64,000 nucleotides of DNA, taken from the NCBI GenBank assembly GCA_022606425.2, contig JAHDVF020001376.1, forward strand, positions 496,001 through 560,000, written 5' to 3'. Below the pieces are notes generated by a model, which was not told the DNA's origin, ran no database searches, and worked only from the letters and a program-made list of their open reading frames with translations. Positions within the stretch are counted from its first letter, which is position 1, and the number at the start of each line of letters is the position of its first letter. Source of the DNA: Lepidostoma basale. Lineage: Eukaryota > Arthropoda > Insecta > Trichoptera > Lepidostomatidae. Positions 21,384 to 31,214 of the stretch are shown in pieces. The translations under genes and the position numbers were made by a program.

Positions 21384-22284
21384 TGTTCTAAAAATGAGAT
21401 CTTTCCTTTTCACTATTCATAGTTCTTGTCGTTCATGCACTAACTTTAATTAATTTTTAGATGATTGTATGAAAGCGTATGATTGTAATTACCGGTGTTA
21501 TTTGAAGAAATCAGCAGGTCTGCAGCGGTGACTTAGGCAGGACAGGAGAAGGCGACAACGATTGCAGTAGGAGAAACAAAAGATGGAAGCGTCCGATGAT
21601 CGGTGGCAGCTACGAAGAGGTCAGGAAGAATGGGGCAGTGAGCGAGTAGTATGGTCAGGAACTGTAGCGACATGGGATGCGAAGAGTCTTATCAGGCAGA
21701 TGATGCCATTTTAGCTGACTATCAGGCGTGCAGACCAAATCATAACTTGGGTATGAGAACGCACACGTGTGATATTTTTTCCATTATGAAACACCATAAA
21801 AACAATAAACCACCGACATCGATACATAAACATATATATGAAAGTTTTTTAAACAATTTCACATTTAGAAAAATACTTAAACAATGGCTTAAACACGGAA
21901 AAACTTTATGGAAATTTTAAATGACAGACGCGGACTACGCACACGCCATGCGCCCAAGGACGCCATCTTGTATGCACAAATGAAATGAAATTAGTAATAA
22001 CTCACTTTTCCATAGAAATCCAAATTATGTCGTTATTCAAATTTGATGAATTTTCTTAGTATTTCGTGTCATACAATAATAAATTTATTGTTACATATTT
22101 ACGTACAAAAATTATTACACTATTGTATCGTTTTAATAGTTTTTTTAAACTTATTTAAAGTAAAGTATTTCGACAATAATAAATTTATTGTTACATATTT
22201 ACATACAAAAATTATAAATCTTAAAATAACGATTATAAAAATTATTATATAAACAATTATTGAATCTTAAAATAACTTAAAATG
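21384..22284. other. No recognised feature
   Basis: A direct repeat of about 40 bp (AATAAATTTATTGTTACATA TTTAC) occurs at 22078 and 22178. An 89-codon ORF at 21651 has no motif and is not called. Confidence 0.4.
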
Positions 22285-22560
22285 ATATGCACAAAATTAT
22301 GAAAGGATCGCTGCGTTGGTTCGGACATATGGAGCGCATGGATGGAGAAAGAATGGTTTAGAAAGTAAACGTTAACGATGTGAATGGAGTACGGAGTCGA
22401 GGTAGACCGAGTAAAACTAAATTTTAAAGGTTGGTCATGTTAGAAGTCGGAAGAATCGATGTGCGTATATGAATCGTTGTATGAATATGGAGAAAGCTCG
22501 AGAGGTGTATCAGGATAGAGTAGTGTGATGTAGTTGGTTTGTTGTTGTTGTTGTATAATA
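22285..22560 (+). mobile_element. LINE-A' 3' end
   Basis: ACAAAATTATGAAAGGATCG, GGTTCGGACATATGGAGCGC, GAATGGAGTACGGAGTCGAG and ATCGATGTGCGTATATGAAT, ending in TTGTTGTTGTTG. Same subfamily as 52290. Confidence 0.7.
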
Positions 22561-22575
22561 TATAAATATAATTAT

Positions 22576-22614
22576 ATACCTGAAGACGGAGGTATCCTCC
22601 GAAACATGTCGTGT
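22576..22614 (+). ncRNA. Hammerhead-like motif, canonical box
   Basis: Stem I AUAC (22576-22579) with GUGU (22611-22614); box CUGAAGA (22580-22586), matching CUGANGA; extra C; stem II GGAGG (22588-22592) with CCUCC (22596-22600); GAA; palindromic ACAUGU (22604-22609); C (22610). All conserved core bases of a type I hammerhead are present; the only departure is one unpaired base between the box and stem II. Stem III is too short to form alone and would need a dimer through its palindrome. Confidence 0.6.
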
Positions 22615-23288
22615 TTTTTTAATATGTTTTATTAAATAGTGGATTAAACAAAGTTTTTCAATTTCCTAAGTACATAACTATGGAATTCCACAGTGTAAAT
22701 GCCTTAGCGTTCAATAAGTTGATGTCATATTTCATTAAAGTTTATTGCAAATTATACAGAATCGATTTTTTAAACGTGTTCCTAATTCGAAACATAAATA
22801 ACGGAATAAATCGCTGTATTTGTATTCCGAACATCTCGAATCAATTACAGCCCAGTACCTAAACACCACAATAACTCACACAATAACGTAAATACGGCCG
22901 TAACTTCAGTTCACGCATTTGAAACAGTTTCCTGTAATAAAGCGACCGGCCACCTGACCCAAATTAATCCCAGGACCGTTTTTTGCATTTTATGAAAGAT
23001 GGAAATCTCTACAGGGCAGTAATATTTAGAATTAAGGACGGTTCATTAGTCATACCTCCGCCGGGGATACGTAAACAAAATGGCGGCATTCTAAAAGCGG
23101 CGTTCTGATTAAAAAATGAATTATAATCGTTCCCGGGTCGTGAAATCACTGAAAGAAACGCTGGCATGGAAATAATGAAATGAAAACACTCTCTCTCTCT
23201 CTTGGAATTAAAAGAATTTTCTCCGTTGAAGTGTTAATAAGATTTTAACCATTCAATTTGCTGTAAGAAAACATTATTTGTTAACGTA
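22615..23288. other. No recognised feature
   Basis: Moderately AT-rich with a CT dinucleotide run near 23192. The ORF at 22680 has no motif. Confidence 0.4.
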
Positions 23289-24608
23289 CGAGGTCTGTTC
23301 AAAAAGTATCGCGAATTTTATATTTTTTCAAAAAGTATTTATTTATTCATGAATATCTATTTTGTCCCCTTCAAAGTAATTCCCCTCGGATATAATACAT
23401 TTATGCCAACGTTTTTTCCAATCCTCGAAGCACTTAAAAAAATCATTTTTGTGATCTTGTTCAGCTCCTCCTTCGATGCCGTCTTTATCTCCTCAATCGT
23501 GGCGTAGCGTCGTCCTTTCATGGGCCTCTTCAGTTTTGGAAACAGGAAAAAGTCACAGGGGGCCAGGTCTGGGGAATACAGTGGCTGCGGCACCATTACT
23601 GTGTTGTTTTTGGCCAAATATTCGCGCACAAGCAACGATGTGTGAGCAGGGGCGTTATCATGGTGCAAAAGCCAGTTTTTGTTCTTCCACAAATCCGGGC
23701 GTTTCTGGCGGATTGCTTCGCGCAAATTGCGCATAACTTGCAGGTAATATTCCTTATTGACCGTACTACCCTGTGGCAAGAACTCATGATGCACCACGCC
23801 CCTCCAATCGAAGAAAACTGTGAGCAAAACCTTTACGTTCGACCGAACTTGGCGCGCTTTTTTTGGTCTTGGCTCATGCGGCAGCTTCCATTGGGATGAT
23901 TGAGCTTTGGTTTCCACGTCATAACCATAAACCCATGATTCGTCACCAGTTATGACCCTCTGGAGCACATTTGGGTCGTCACGGACCGGGTCCAACATCT
24001 CCTGAGCAATGTTAACGCGATGCTGTTTTTGGTCGAAATTGAGCAATTTTGGCACGAATTTCGCGGCGACCCGACTCATGCCCAAATCATTGGTTAAAAT
24101 CGAATGGCACGAGCCAATCGATATGTTTAGGTCCTCAGCAACTTCTCTAACGGTGATTCGACGATTGGCTAATACTATTTTCTTCGCTTTATCAATGTTT
24201 TCGTCTGTTGTTGACGTGCTCGGGCGTCCGGCACGCTCTTCAACGTTCATATCTTCTCGGCCCTCTGAGAACATTTTGTACCACCGATAAACGTTGCTTT
24301 GGTCCAAGGTAGCTTCACCATATGCCACAGTCAACATTCGAAATGCGTCCGCGCACTTTATTTTGTTTTTCACACAAAATTTGATACAGATTCTTTGATC
24401 CATTTTTTGGAATAGGCAAAAATCGAAGACGAGCCAAAACACATCAAGCAAAACAGCTGTCAAAAATTAACTAAACATTCAAAATGGCCGACCTTGTCAG
24501 CATAAATAAGGGACATGAGTACCAACATAACGCTACAAAAAAATCAAAAATCAAATATACGTAGCCAGCGGAAATTCAAAATTCGCGATACTTTTTGAAC
24601 AGACCTCG
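23289..24608 (-). mobile_element. mariner transposon, nearly complete
   Basis: 1320 bp flanked by TA (23287-23288 and 24609-24610). The 31-bp terminal inverted repeats at 23289-23319 and 24578-24608 are identical, starting CGAGGTCTGTTC. Perfect TIRs and a nearly open transposase frame point to a recent insertion. The transposase reads on the minus strand. Confidence 0.95.
23343..24403 (-). pseudogene. mariner transposase, one frameshift near the C-terminus
   Basis: Start chosen at 24403 (MDQRICIKFCVKNKIKCADA), the usual mariner N-terminus; an in-frame upstream ATG at 24463 adds 20 residues not found in the family. Order: first helix-turn-helix with FSEGRED..VEERAGRPST, second helix-turn-helix (ITVREVAEDLNISIGSCHSI), first catalytic Asp in ITGDESWVYGYD, second in LLHHDNAPAHTS, third in YSPDLAPCDFFLFPKLK. 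Exactly 34 residues separate the last two Asp, the mariner D,D34D signature. Near 23441-23455 the frame slips by one base: the current frame runs on as TKMIFLSASRIG, while the adjacent frame holds the family ending (KNDFFKCFEDWKKRWHK ... stop at 23343). The 1061-nt span, one short of a multiple of three, fits a single-base loss. All catalytic residues precede the break. Confidence 0.92.
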
Positions 24609-24711
24609 TATTTGTAAAATGTTACACCCAGTTAAAGTTTTTATACGTTAATCTATATAACATTTTTGCCTTTCGCTTTTTTTTCTGGAATGGTGCATTC
24701 TCCAGCTAATG

Positions 24712-24795
24712 TAAGTCCTGGTAAGTAGGGAAGCTGACGAAGGGGCGCCGCTGCGTCCTATTACAGCTTCGGGTAAGCGGCGGGTAACCTTCTAA
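24712..24795 (+). repeat. Repeat Z, copy 2
   Basis: GTAAGTCCTGGTAAGTAGGG, GCTGACGAAGGGGCGCCGCT, GCGTCCTATTACAGCTTCGG: same block order as 353 (minus) and 41135 (plus). Confidence 0.6.
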
Positions 24796-24796
24796 C

Positions 24797-24890
24797 AACT
24801 GATGATGAAAACACCCTTAGGCGAAATAGCTGTCACGACAATTTCATAGAATAAAGTGATATTATTATAAAAGAGTGTTTACAATTAAAC
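24797..24890 (+). repeat. Family P fragment (foldback, degraded core)
   Basis: AACTGATGATGAAAACACCC then CCTTAGGCGAAATAGCTGTC: a CUGAUGA box, a poor stem II, GAAA and the GCUGUC end, followed by TAAAGTGATATTATTATAAA as in the copies at 53640 and 55673. Confidence 0.5.
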
Positions 24891-24974
24891 AGCTCATTTC
24901 ATGAATTAAAAAAATACTTTAATGTTATTTTTTTCACCCACTACGAGTTTCCCTATTTAATTTAATCTATTTTA

Positions 24975-26095
24975 CAAGGATTAATTGTATCTCAATAGAG
25001 ACGAAGATGCAAATTGTTTTCTGGGAACAGAAGGTGGTGGGCCGAGGCGCTTACAGGACTTATGACCTGTCATTGGTTGGGTTGAGCGATCGCTTCACGT
25101 TTAACAACATTCCCCATTCCGCCGTTATGACCACCACGTCTGACAAACTTTTTGGAACTTGTATATATGGTAGGTTTCTACACCTATTTTCACAATTTTA
25201 TGTTCACTCTACACTAGCGTCATCTATATTAAGATTAGAAAGCATTAAGCAGAAAACCTTTATTAATGTACTGTGAAAGTCTATGCAAATCATACAGTAC
25301 TAGATTTCGCCTGGAGATGTCTCTCCAATTTTTTGCCTGCATGTACCAGTTATATTTATACAACAACATTTTGAATGTATACAAATTCTTGTAGACAAAT
25401 ACTGGATTTCACCCATTGCTGATAAATTATTTTTATTTTCATACAAATACATACAAATCATACAAATCATACAGTACTAGATTTCGCCTGGAGATGTCTC
25501 TCCAATTTTTTGCCTGCATGTACCAGTTATATTTATACAACAACATTTTGAATGTATACAAATTCTTGTAGACAAATACTGGATTTCACCCATTGCGGAT
25601 AAATTATTTTTATTTTACAAGGATTAATTGTATCTCAATAGAGACGAAGATGCAAATTGTTTTCTGGGAACAGAAGGTGGTTGTGATGGAACATGATTTG
25701 CATAGACTTTCACAGTACATTAATAAAGGTTTTCTGCTTAATGCTTTCTAATCTTAATATAGATGACGCTAGTGTAGAGTGAACATAAAATTGTGAAAAT
25801 AGGTGTAGAAACCTACCATATACATATACAAGTTCCAAAAAGTTTGTCAGACGTGGTGGTCTTAACGGCGGAATGGGGAATGTTGTTAAACGTGAAGCGA
25901 TCGCTCAACCCAACCAATGACAGGTCATAAGTCCTGTAAGCGCCTCGGTCACCATATTCTGTTTCCAATTTGCATCTTCGTCTCTATTGAGATACAATTA
26001 ATCCTTGTAAAATAAAAATAATTTATCCGCAATGGGTGAAATCCAGTATTTGTCTACAAGAATTTGTATACATTCAAAATGTTGTTGTAATTAAA
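24975..26095. repeat. Repeat E, large inverted array
   Basis: Minus-oriented copy (about 24975-25435), a second partial minus copy (25462-25620) and a plus copy (25640-26095). Ends read TACAAGGATTAATTGTATCT and its complement, so each unit is bounded by about 40-bp inverted ends. The left and right arms match over several hundred bases, making a potential large foldback. A direct duplication of the CATACAGTACTAGATTTCGC to GGATTTCACCCATTG block lies inside. The 89-codon ORF at 25007 is incidental. Confidence 0.75.
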
Positions 26096-26097
26096 TC

Positions 26098-26225
26098 TAG
26101 TATTTTATTTGCATGCATGACACGATGTACGAATGTTGAGCATGCGAGAGAAGTAGATTACGTCAGGAAATAACAGTCTGGTGGTACATTCTCTTTGTGT
26201 TCTCTGTGTTAGTTAAGTATTAAAC
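26098..26225 (+). mobile_element. LINE-A' trace
   Basis: GCATGACACGATGTACGAAT, GTTGAGCATGCGAGAGAAGT and TCAGGAAATAACAGTCTGG correspond to the CMTRCMNVEEAREICQER region; heavily decayed and tail-less. Confidence 0.55.
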
Positions 26226-26349
26226 ATATCACAAGCCTCTATTCAATTCGACTTTCACTAGTTATTAATGAATGCAGTTGGTAGATTTGATTAACAAATC
26301 AAGAAATTGAATAAACGTAATAAAACAAGAAATTGCAATCAATAATGAA
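26226..26349. other. Region 3' of the repeat-protein gene
   Basis: AT-rich, no repeat recognised. Confidence 0.4.
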
Positions 26350-26355
26350 TTTAAT
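26350..26355 (-). terminator. Candidate polyadenylation signal ATTAAA
   Basis: TTTAAT on the plus strand, ATTAAA on the minus strand, 94 nt beyond the stop codon of the 762-aa gene. It is the nearest recognised signal variant; no AATAAA was seen closer. Confidence 0.4.
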
Positions 26356-26448
26356 AATTAATCAACAATATATATTTATATGTAACATGAACAAAGAAAG
26401 AAATCAAAAAATTTGAATAGGGTCAATTTGTTTCACGCAGTAACTTGC

Positions 26449-28737
26449 TTACTGGGTGTATTTTTCCTTCATTTGCGAGAATAATTCTGCAAAAGTTGTT
26501 GGTTTCTTGACAATTTCTGGCTCTGCAACGATGACTTCGGGAACGGCAACAGCATCGGTTTGGCCATATTTATCCTTCATCTGGGCAAGCAAATCGCCCC
26601 AGGTGGTTGGCGTGTTAACAACTTCTGGTACTGGCTGAATGGCTTCTGGTACAGTGACAACGCTGGGCTGGCCGTACTTATCTTTCATCTGGGCAAAGAG
26701 TTCTCCCCAAGTTGTTGGCTTGCTGGCGACTTCTGGTTCAGGAACAATTGTTTCGGGAATAGCCACGGCATCGGTCTGTCCATACTTGTCCTTCATTTGA
26801 GAAAATAGTTCTTCCCATGTTGTTGGCTTATTGACCACTTCTGGTTCTGGTACAATTGCTTCAGGAATAGCCACGGCATCAGTCTGTCCGTACTTGTCCT
26901 TCATCTCTACGAAAAGTTCTTCCCATGTTGTGGGCTTGTTGTTTTCTGGTACAATTACTTCTGGAATAGCCACGGCGTCAGTCTGTCCGTACTTGTCCTT
27001 CATCTGAGCGAAAAGTTCTTCCCATGTTGTAGGCTTGTTGTTTTCTGGTACAATTACTTCTGGAATAGCCACGGCGTCAGTCTGTCCGTACTTGTCCTTC
27101 ATCTGGGCGAAAAGTTCTTCCCAGGTGGTTGGCTTGTTGTTTTCTGGTACTATTGGAGCTGGAATAACTACGGCGTCAGTCTGTCCGTACTTGTCCTTCA
27201 TCTGAGCGAAAAGTTCTTCCCATGTTGTAGGCTTGTTGTTTTCTGGTACAATTACTTCTGGAATAGCCACGGCGTCAGTCTGTCCGTACTTGTCCTTCAT
27301 CTGGGCGAAAAGTTCTTCCCAGGTGGTTGGCTTGTTGTTTTCTGGTACTATTGGAGCTGGAATAACTACGGCGTCAGTCTGTCCGTACTTGTCCTTCATC
27401 TGGGCAAAAAGTTCTTCCCAGGTGGTTGGCTTGTTGTTTTCTGGTACAATTGGAGCTGGAATAGCCACGGCGTCAGTCTGTCCGTACTTGTCCTTCATCT
27501 GGGCGAAAAGTTCTTCCCAGGTGGTTGGCTTGTTGTTTTCTGGTACTATTGGAGCTGGAATAACTACGGCGTCAGTCTGTCCGTACTTGTCCTTCATCTG
27601 GGCAAAAAGTTCTTCCCATGTTGTGGGCTTGTTGTTTTCTGGTACAATTACTTCTGGAATAGCCACGGCGTCAGTCTGTCCGTACTTGTCCTTCATCTGA
27701 GCGAAAAGTTCTTCCCATGTTGTAGGCTTGTTATTTTCTGGTACTATTACTTCTGGAATAGCCACGGCGTCAGTCTGTCCGTACTTGTCCTTCATCTGGG
27801 CGAAAAGTTCTTCCCAGGTGGTTGGCTTGTTGTTTTCTGGTACAATTGGAGCTGGAATAGCCACGGCGTCAGTCTGTCCGTACTTGTCCTTCATCTGGGC
27901 GAAAAGTTCTTCCCAGGTGGTTGGCTTGTTGTTTTCTGGTACAATTGGAGCTGGAATAACTACGGCGTCAGTCTGTCCGTACTTGTCCTTCATCTGGGCA
28001 AAAAGTTCTTCCCAGGTGGTTGGCTTGTTGTCTTCAGGTACAATTGGAGCTGGAATAGCCACGGCGTCAGTCTGTCCGTACTTGTCTTTCATCTGGGCGA
28101 AAAGTTCTTCCCATGTTGTAGGCTTGTTATTTTCTGGTACGATTACTTCTGGAATAGCCACGGCGTCAGTCTGTCCGTACTTGTCCTTCATCTGGGCGAA
28201 AAGTTCTTCCCATGTTGTGGGCTTGTTGTTTTCTGGTACAATCACTTCTGGAATAGCCACGGCGTCAGTCTGTCCGTACTTGTCCTTCATCTGGGCGAAA
28301 AGTTCTTCCCAGGTGGTTGGTTTGTTGTTTTCTGGTACAATTGGAGCTGGAAGGGCAACAACGTCGGTTTCTCCATACTTGTCTTTCATTTGGTTGAAGA
28401 GTTCTTCCCATGTCGTTGGCTTGTTGACAACTGGTTCAGATTCTATTATTCCAGGAAGAGAAACTATCTGTTCTGGCATCGGCAATGGCAGAGGTTGAAT
28501 TGGTTGAATTGCGATTGGATATTCTTCTTCGGGTACCGGGTACGGGAAAGTTGTTATCGGAGGTATGGCCACTGGCAAGGAGTCAGGTGTCTCCACATCC
28601 GATGACCTCTCGACATTCACGATGATTTGAACCAGAGGTGTTCCAGTGTCGATCTCGGATGTTTGGATTGCCGACTTGTCGAACGGAAGACTGTTGACAC
28701 TCATTAAGAGCGCAACGAATGCGAAAGCAACCTTCAT
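26449..28737 (-). CDS. Secreted tandem-repeat protein (20 TTWEELF units), 762 aa
   Basis: Unrecognised family. Residues 1-16 form a signal peptide (MKVAFAFVALLMSVNS). The mature head has LVQIIVNVE at 35-43 and a Pro-rich segment (residues 52-100, including TTFPYPVPEEEYP). From residue 105 come 20 units: 15 of 33 residues, four of 36 (with PEPEVV-type linkers) and a final 19-residue partial unit. The core NKPTTWEELFAQMKDKYGQT is charged and could form a short amphipathic helix; the linker (DAVAIPEVIVPE or DAVVIPAPIVPE) is proline-rich. No Cys in the repeats. Start: ATG lies 5 nt after a 3' splice site (AG at 28743-28744). The head matches the smaller protein at 42734, so the two genes are paralogues and this one has gained the repeat block. 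Extracellular structural role (silk, adhesive, cuticle, mucin-like) is a guess. Reverse-strand ORFs here are shadows. Confidence 0.9.
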   Translation of the reverse strand: MKVAFAFVALLMSVNSLPFDKSAIQTSEIDTGTPLVQIIVNVERSSDVETPDSLPVAIPPITTFPYPVPEEEYPIAIQPIQPLPLPMPEQIVSLPGIIESEPVVNKPTTWEELFNQMKDKYGETDVVALPAPIVPENNKPTTWEELFAQMKDKYGQTDAVAIPEVIVPENNKPTTWEELFAQMKDKYGQTDAVAIPEVIVPENNKPTTWEELFAQMKDKYGQTDAVAIPAPIVPEDNKPTTWEELFAQMKDKYGQTDAVVIPAPIVPENNKPTTWEELFAQMKDKYGQTDAVAIPAPIVPENNKPTTWEELFAQMKDKYGQTDAVAIPEVIVPENNKPTTWEELFAQMKDKYGQTDAVAIPEVIVPENNKPTTWEELFAQMKDKYGQTDAVVIPAPIVPENNKPTTWEELFAQMKDKYGQTDAVAIPAPIVPENNKPTTWEELFAQMKDKYGQTDAVVIPAPIVPENNKPTTWEELFAQMKDKYGQTDAVAIPEVIVPENNKPTTWEELFAQMKDKYGQTDAVVIPAPIVPENNKPTTWEELFAQMKDKYGQTDAVAIPEVIVPENNKPTTWEELFAQMKDKYGQTDAVAIPEVIVPENNKPTTWEELFVEMKDKYGQTDAVAIPEAIVPEPEVVNKPTTWEELFSQMKDKYGQTDAVAIPETIVPEPEVASKPTTWGELFAQMKDKYGQPSVVTVPEAIQPVPEVVNTPTTWGDLLAQMKDKYGQTDAVAVPEVIVAEPEIVKKPTTFAELFSQMKEKYTQ
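26452..28425 (-). repeat. Coding minisatellite of 99/108-bp units
   Basis: Fifteen 99-bp units (28425-26941) then four 108-bp units (26940-26509) and a partial unit. The 99-bp units are nearly identical, including at silent sites, while the 108-bp units and unit 1 are more diverged. This is the pattern left by unequal crossing-over or conversion acting on the centre of the array. Confidence 0.95.
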
Positions 28738-28742
28738 TTTGT
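28738..28742 (-). other. 5' UTR part of exon 2 and splice acceptor
   Basis: TTTTATTTTCAG (AG at 28744-28743) is a good 3' splice site; exon 2 begins at 28742 and the ATG follows after ACAAA. Confidence 0.7.
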
Positions 28743-29143
28743 CTGAAAATAAAACAAAATTTTATCAATACAATGTATTATAACACTATTTTTATTTGCA
28801 TATATTTCTGTTTCAATAAATTAAAAATTTAAACTAGAGTTTTATTAACTCTCTTCTTAGAATATAAGATTTCAAAAGACACAATATTTATGTTCTTGGA
28901 ATGGTGTTTAAACTCATACAAAATTATGATTCCTTTCTGCTTTGCTACTATTTCCTGAAATTTATTTAATGAAATATAATTCTCATAAAATATCTTAAAA
29001 TTCCTTAAACATTTTAGCAAATGAAATATACTTTTACAAAATTTCAGAAAATTAATATGTAAATTATTTTTTATACTACTAAAATTTAGTATTTACTAAT
29101 ACAAAATTATTTTTTTTTAAATAGGCAATATCAAGAAACTTAC

Positions 29144-29198
29144 CGTTTTTTTTAATTTTTTTGTGTTTTTTCTCTGAAGTTCTTTCAGATTATGGTAA
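29144..29198 (-). other. Predicted noncoding exon 1 of the repeat-protein gene
   Basis: The donor CG|GTAAGTTTC at 29144/29143 lies 401 nt upstream of the exon 2 acceptor. The start near 29198 is placed about 30 nt downstream of the TATA box and is approximate. The exon has no ATG in the minus direction before the donor, consistent with a leader. Confidence 0.55.
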
Positions 29199-29219
29199 AG
29201 AGCTATGGATTCTCTTCGT

Positions 29220-29228
29220 CTTTATATA
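29220..29228 (-). promoter_or_regulatory. TATA box of the repeat-protein gene
   Basis: Minus strand GAGTATATAAAGACG; TATATAAAG at 29228-29220. Strong TATA boxes are common in highly expressed tissue-specific insect genes. Confidence 0.6.
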
Positions 29229-29770
29229 CTCAAAGCGATTTAATCAATCCAGCAGGCGATTACCATTATTTTTTTATGAGAATTATTGTTTTTTTGGGAA
29301 ACCATATCAAGATATATCTTTTAATTATTATGGCTGCAATATTAATATTGGAAACGATAATTTTTATGACCTGCAACCGTAAATGATTTCAATTGCACCT
29401 GCTGAATGGAGAATCAATGAAGGCAATTTGTAAGTTAAAGTTCACATCCTAGCTTGATAGAAAGGCGGAAAAACCCGAAATTAAATGTTGCTTCGATTAC
29501 CTTTTTACTACAAATAAAATAATAAAACCTTATAGTCTCGTTTTAAAACACTTTCGATTCTATTAAAATTACTTTATTTTTAAATTTTATTCAACGTGGT
29601 GTCTCGGGAGAGGTTCCTCATTATTAATACCGAACTATTGCTGATCTAAATAGCTTTTTTAAACATTATAAGAGCACGTTAAATAGTTATTTAATTATAA
29701 AATTCAACAGTGTAGGATTAATATAATTTACAAGTCTTATACAAAAACTTTTTTTTAATTATAATATTAT
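29229..29770. other. Upstream region, no further feature recognised
   Basis: AT-rich 5' flank of the repeat-protein gene. Plus-strand ORFs here (29161-29386) overlap the predicted exon and are not called. Confidence 0.4.
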
Positions 29771-29774
29771 TGAA

Positions 29775-29925
29775 ACCAAGTAAAATCATTTAGATTATTG
29801 TTAAAATTGCATTGAGACTATTGTGTCAATAAATAAAACAAATATAAATAAATGACACCAAGTAAAATCATTTAGATTATTGTTAAAATTGCATTGAGAC
29901 TATTGTGTCAATAAATAAAACAAAT
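29775..29925. repeat. Tandem duplication, 82-bp period
   Basis: CCAAGTAAAATCATTTAGAT through GTGTCAATAAATAAAACAAAT occurs at 29775-29843 and again at 29857-29925 without visible differences, separated by 13 bp. Confidence 0.85.
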
Positions 29926-30244
29926 GCATAAGATACGGAAACCCCTCTTTCCCCCTTATAATCCCTTGTAGGTGAGCACCACAAAGCCACAGTGGTAAAA
30001 ACATCCGATTAAAAATGCAATTTCCTGGAATCCTTTCCGCCTGCGCCAGCCAGCCGTGTCCAGTTCCATTCTAGTGGTGCAGGATAAAAACTAACATTTT
30101 TCATTTTAGGAGATCAAAATTTATGAATTCGAAGGTCCCGGGTTTGTTTCCCGAACGTACCACGTTTTCCTCTATTTCTTGTTCAGTTGTATACATATAC
30201 TCGTACATTATTCTTTACTTCGTTAACATAAACTTTCTTTATTA
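29926..30244. other. No recognised gene
   Basis: Contains a short minus-strand LINE-A' piece (ACCACGTTTTCCTCTATTTC near 30158) and a TACTCGTA octamer at 30198. Confidence 0.4.
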
Positions 30245-30425
30245 CTTAACTTGGCATTACCAAATGAATCCAATTTTAAAGGTTGGCCATGTTAAAAGTC
30301 GGAAGAATCGACGTGCGTGTATGACTCGCTGTATGAATGTGGAGAAAGCTTGAAAGGTTTGTCAGGATCGAATAGTGTGGCGGTCCATTATCTCTGCACA
30401 CCCTTCCGGGAAATGGCGTGATGGT
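30245..30425 (+). mobile_element. LINE-A' 3' end
   Basis: NPILKVGHVKSRKNRRACMT and RCMNVEKA are readable, then CAGGATCGAATAGTGTGGCG and GGCGTGATGG. Sister of the copy at 17270. Confidence 0.75.
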
Positions 30426-30439
30426 TTTTCTGTCATCCA

Positions 30440-30860
30440 CTGCTGATTTTAGGCTTCTCCCAAAACTCGCCACCGCCCCCTATCCATTACCGCTCCTATC
30501 CATGTCCAGCAATCCTGTTCAGATCGTCGCGTCGGGCAGGGGGACGTCCAACTCTGCGGAATTCTATACGCGGTCTCCACTGCAAAACCCGTCTCCCTCA
30601 TCGGCCGTCGGTTCTCCGACAGACATGGCCAGCCCATCGCCACTTCAGCCCGCCCATCTTCAGAGCAAGCTCAGTCACCTTGGTTTGTTGTCGAATAAAT
30701 TCGTTTCTAAATCTGTCCCTAAGGTTATTCCAAGCATGGCTCTTTCCATGGCACGTTGGGCGACCTTGAATCTGTAGACTAGACCTTTTGACATTGTCCA
30801 GGTCTCGTCTCCGTACGTCGTGACTGGCAAGATGCACTGGTTGAAGGCTTTAGTCTTGAG
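30440..30860 (-). mobile_element. LINE-C-like ORF2 C-terminus
   Basis: Minus strand: DVRRRDLDNVKRSSLQIQG, then RPTCHGKSHAWNNLRDRFRN, EFIRQQTKVTELALKMGGLK, WRWAGHVCRRTDGRW and, after a frame change, RRSEQDCWTWIGAVMDRGRW. GC-rich relative to surroundings. Different subfamily from 2991. Confidence 0.78.
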
Positions 30861-30954
30861 GAATTTTGGTATTTTAGAGGTGTTCCGGTGAATATATATT
30901 GTAATGAATTATTTATTTTTACATTTAATTGGACCATGTTGCCAAAATTGATAG

Positions 30955-31110
30955 TGACAGACTCGCATATACGAGTACAATCGCTTACGAAACCCCCTCC
31001 GGACGTCGCCCACCTGGAAGACCACCTAAGAGATGGAGGGACAGCTAGTCCTCATCATCCCAGGAGACATGATTTATGTGCCACAGATCGTCAGATCTAT
31101 CAAGAAGAAT
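30955..31110 (+). mobile_element. LINE-H 3' part
   Basis: DRLAY, then IAYETPSGRRPPGRPPKRWR DS matches RLPYIALLNQPHGTRPRGRP in the copy at 46300 at equal spacing once six bases at 30972-30977 are discounted (see findings). Confidence 0.7.
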
Positions 31111-31214
31111 ATTTAATTATTCAAAATCACATTTTTTCTATCAGTAATTGGAGACAAGTTGTATCAATAATTAGTTAAAATAAAAACATTTAGTTTTTTT
31201 GAATGTGTACAAAT

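Noticed and set aside
23476..24290. Plus-strand ORFs inside the mariner
   Set aside because: Antisense to the transposase, no motif.
26456..28605. Plus-strand ORFs of up to 256 codons across the repeat gene
   Set aside because: Shadow frames of the minus-strand coding minisatellite; the 99-bp period keeps them open. They lack a start context, signal peptide or splice logic.
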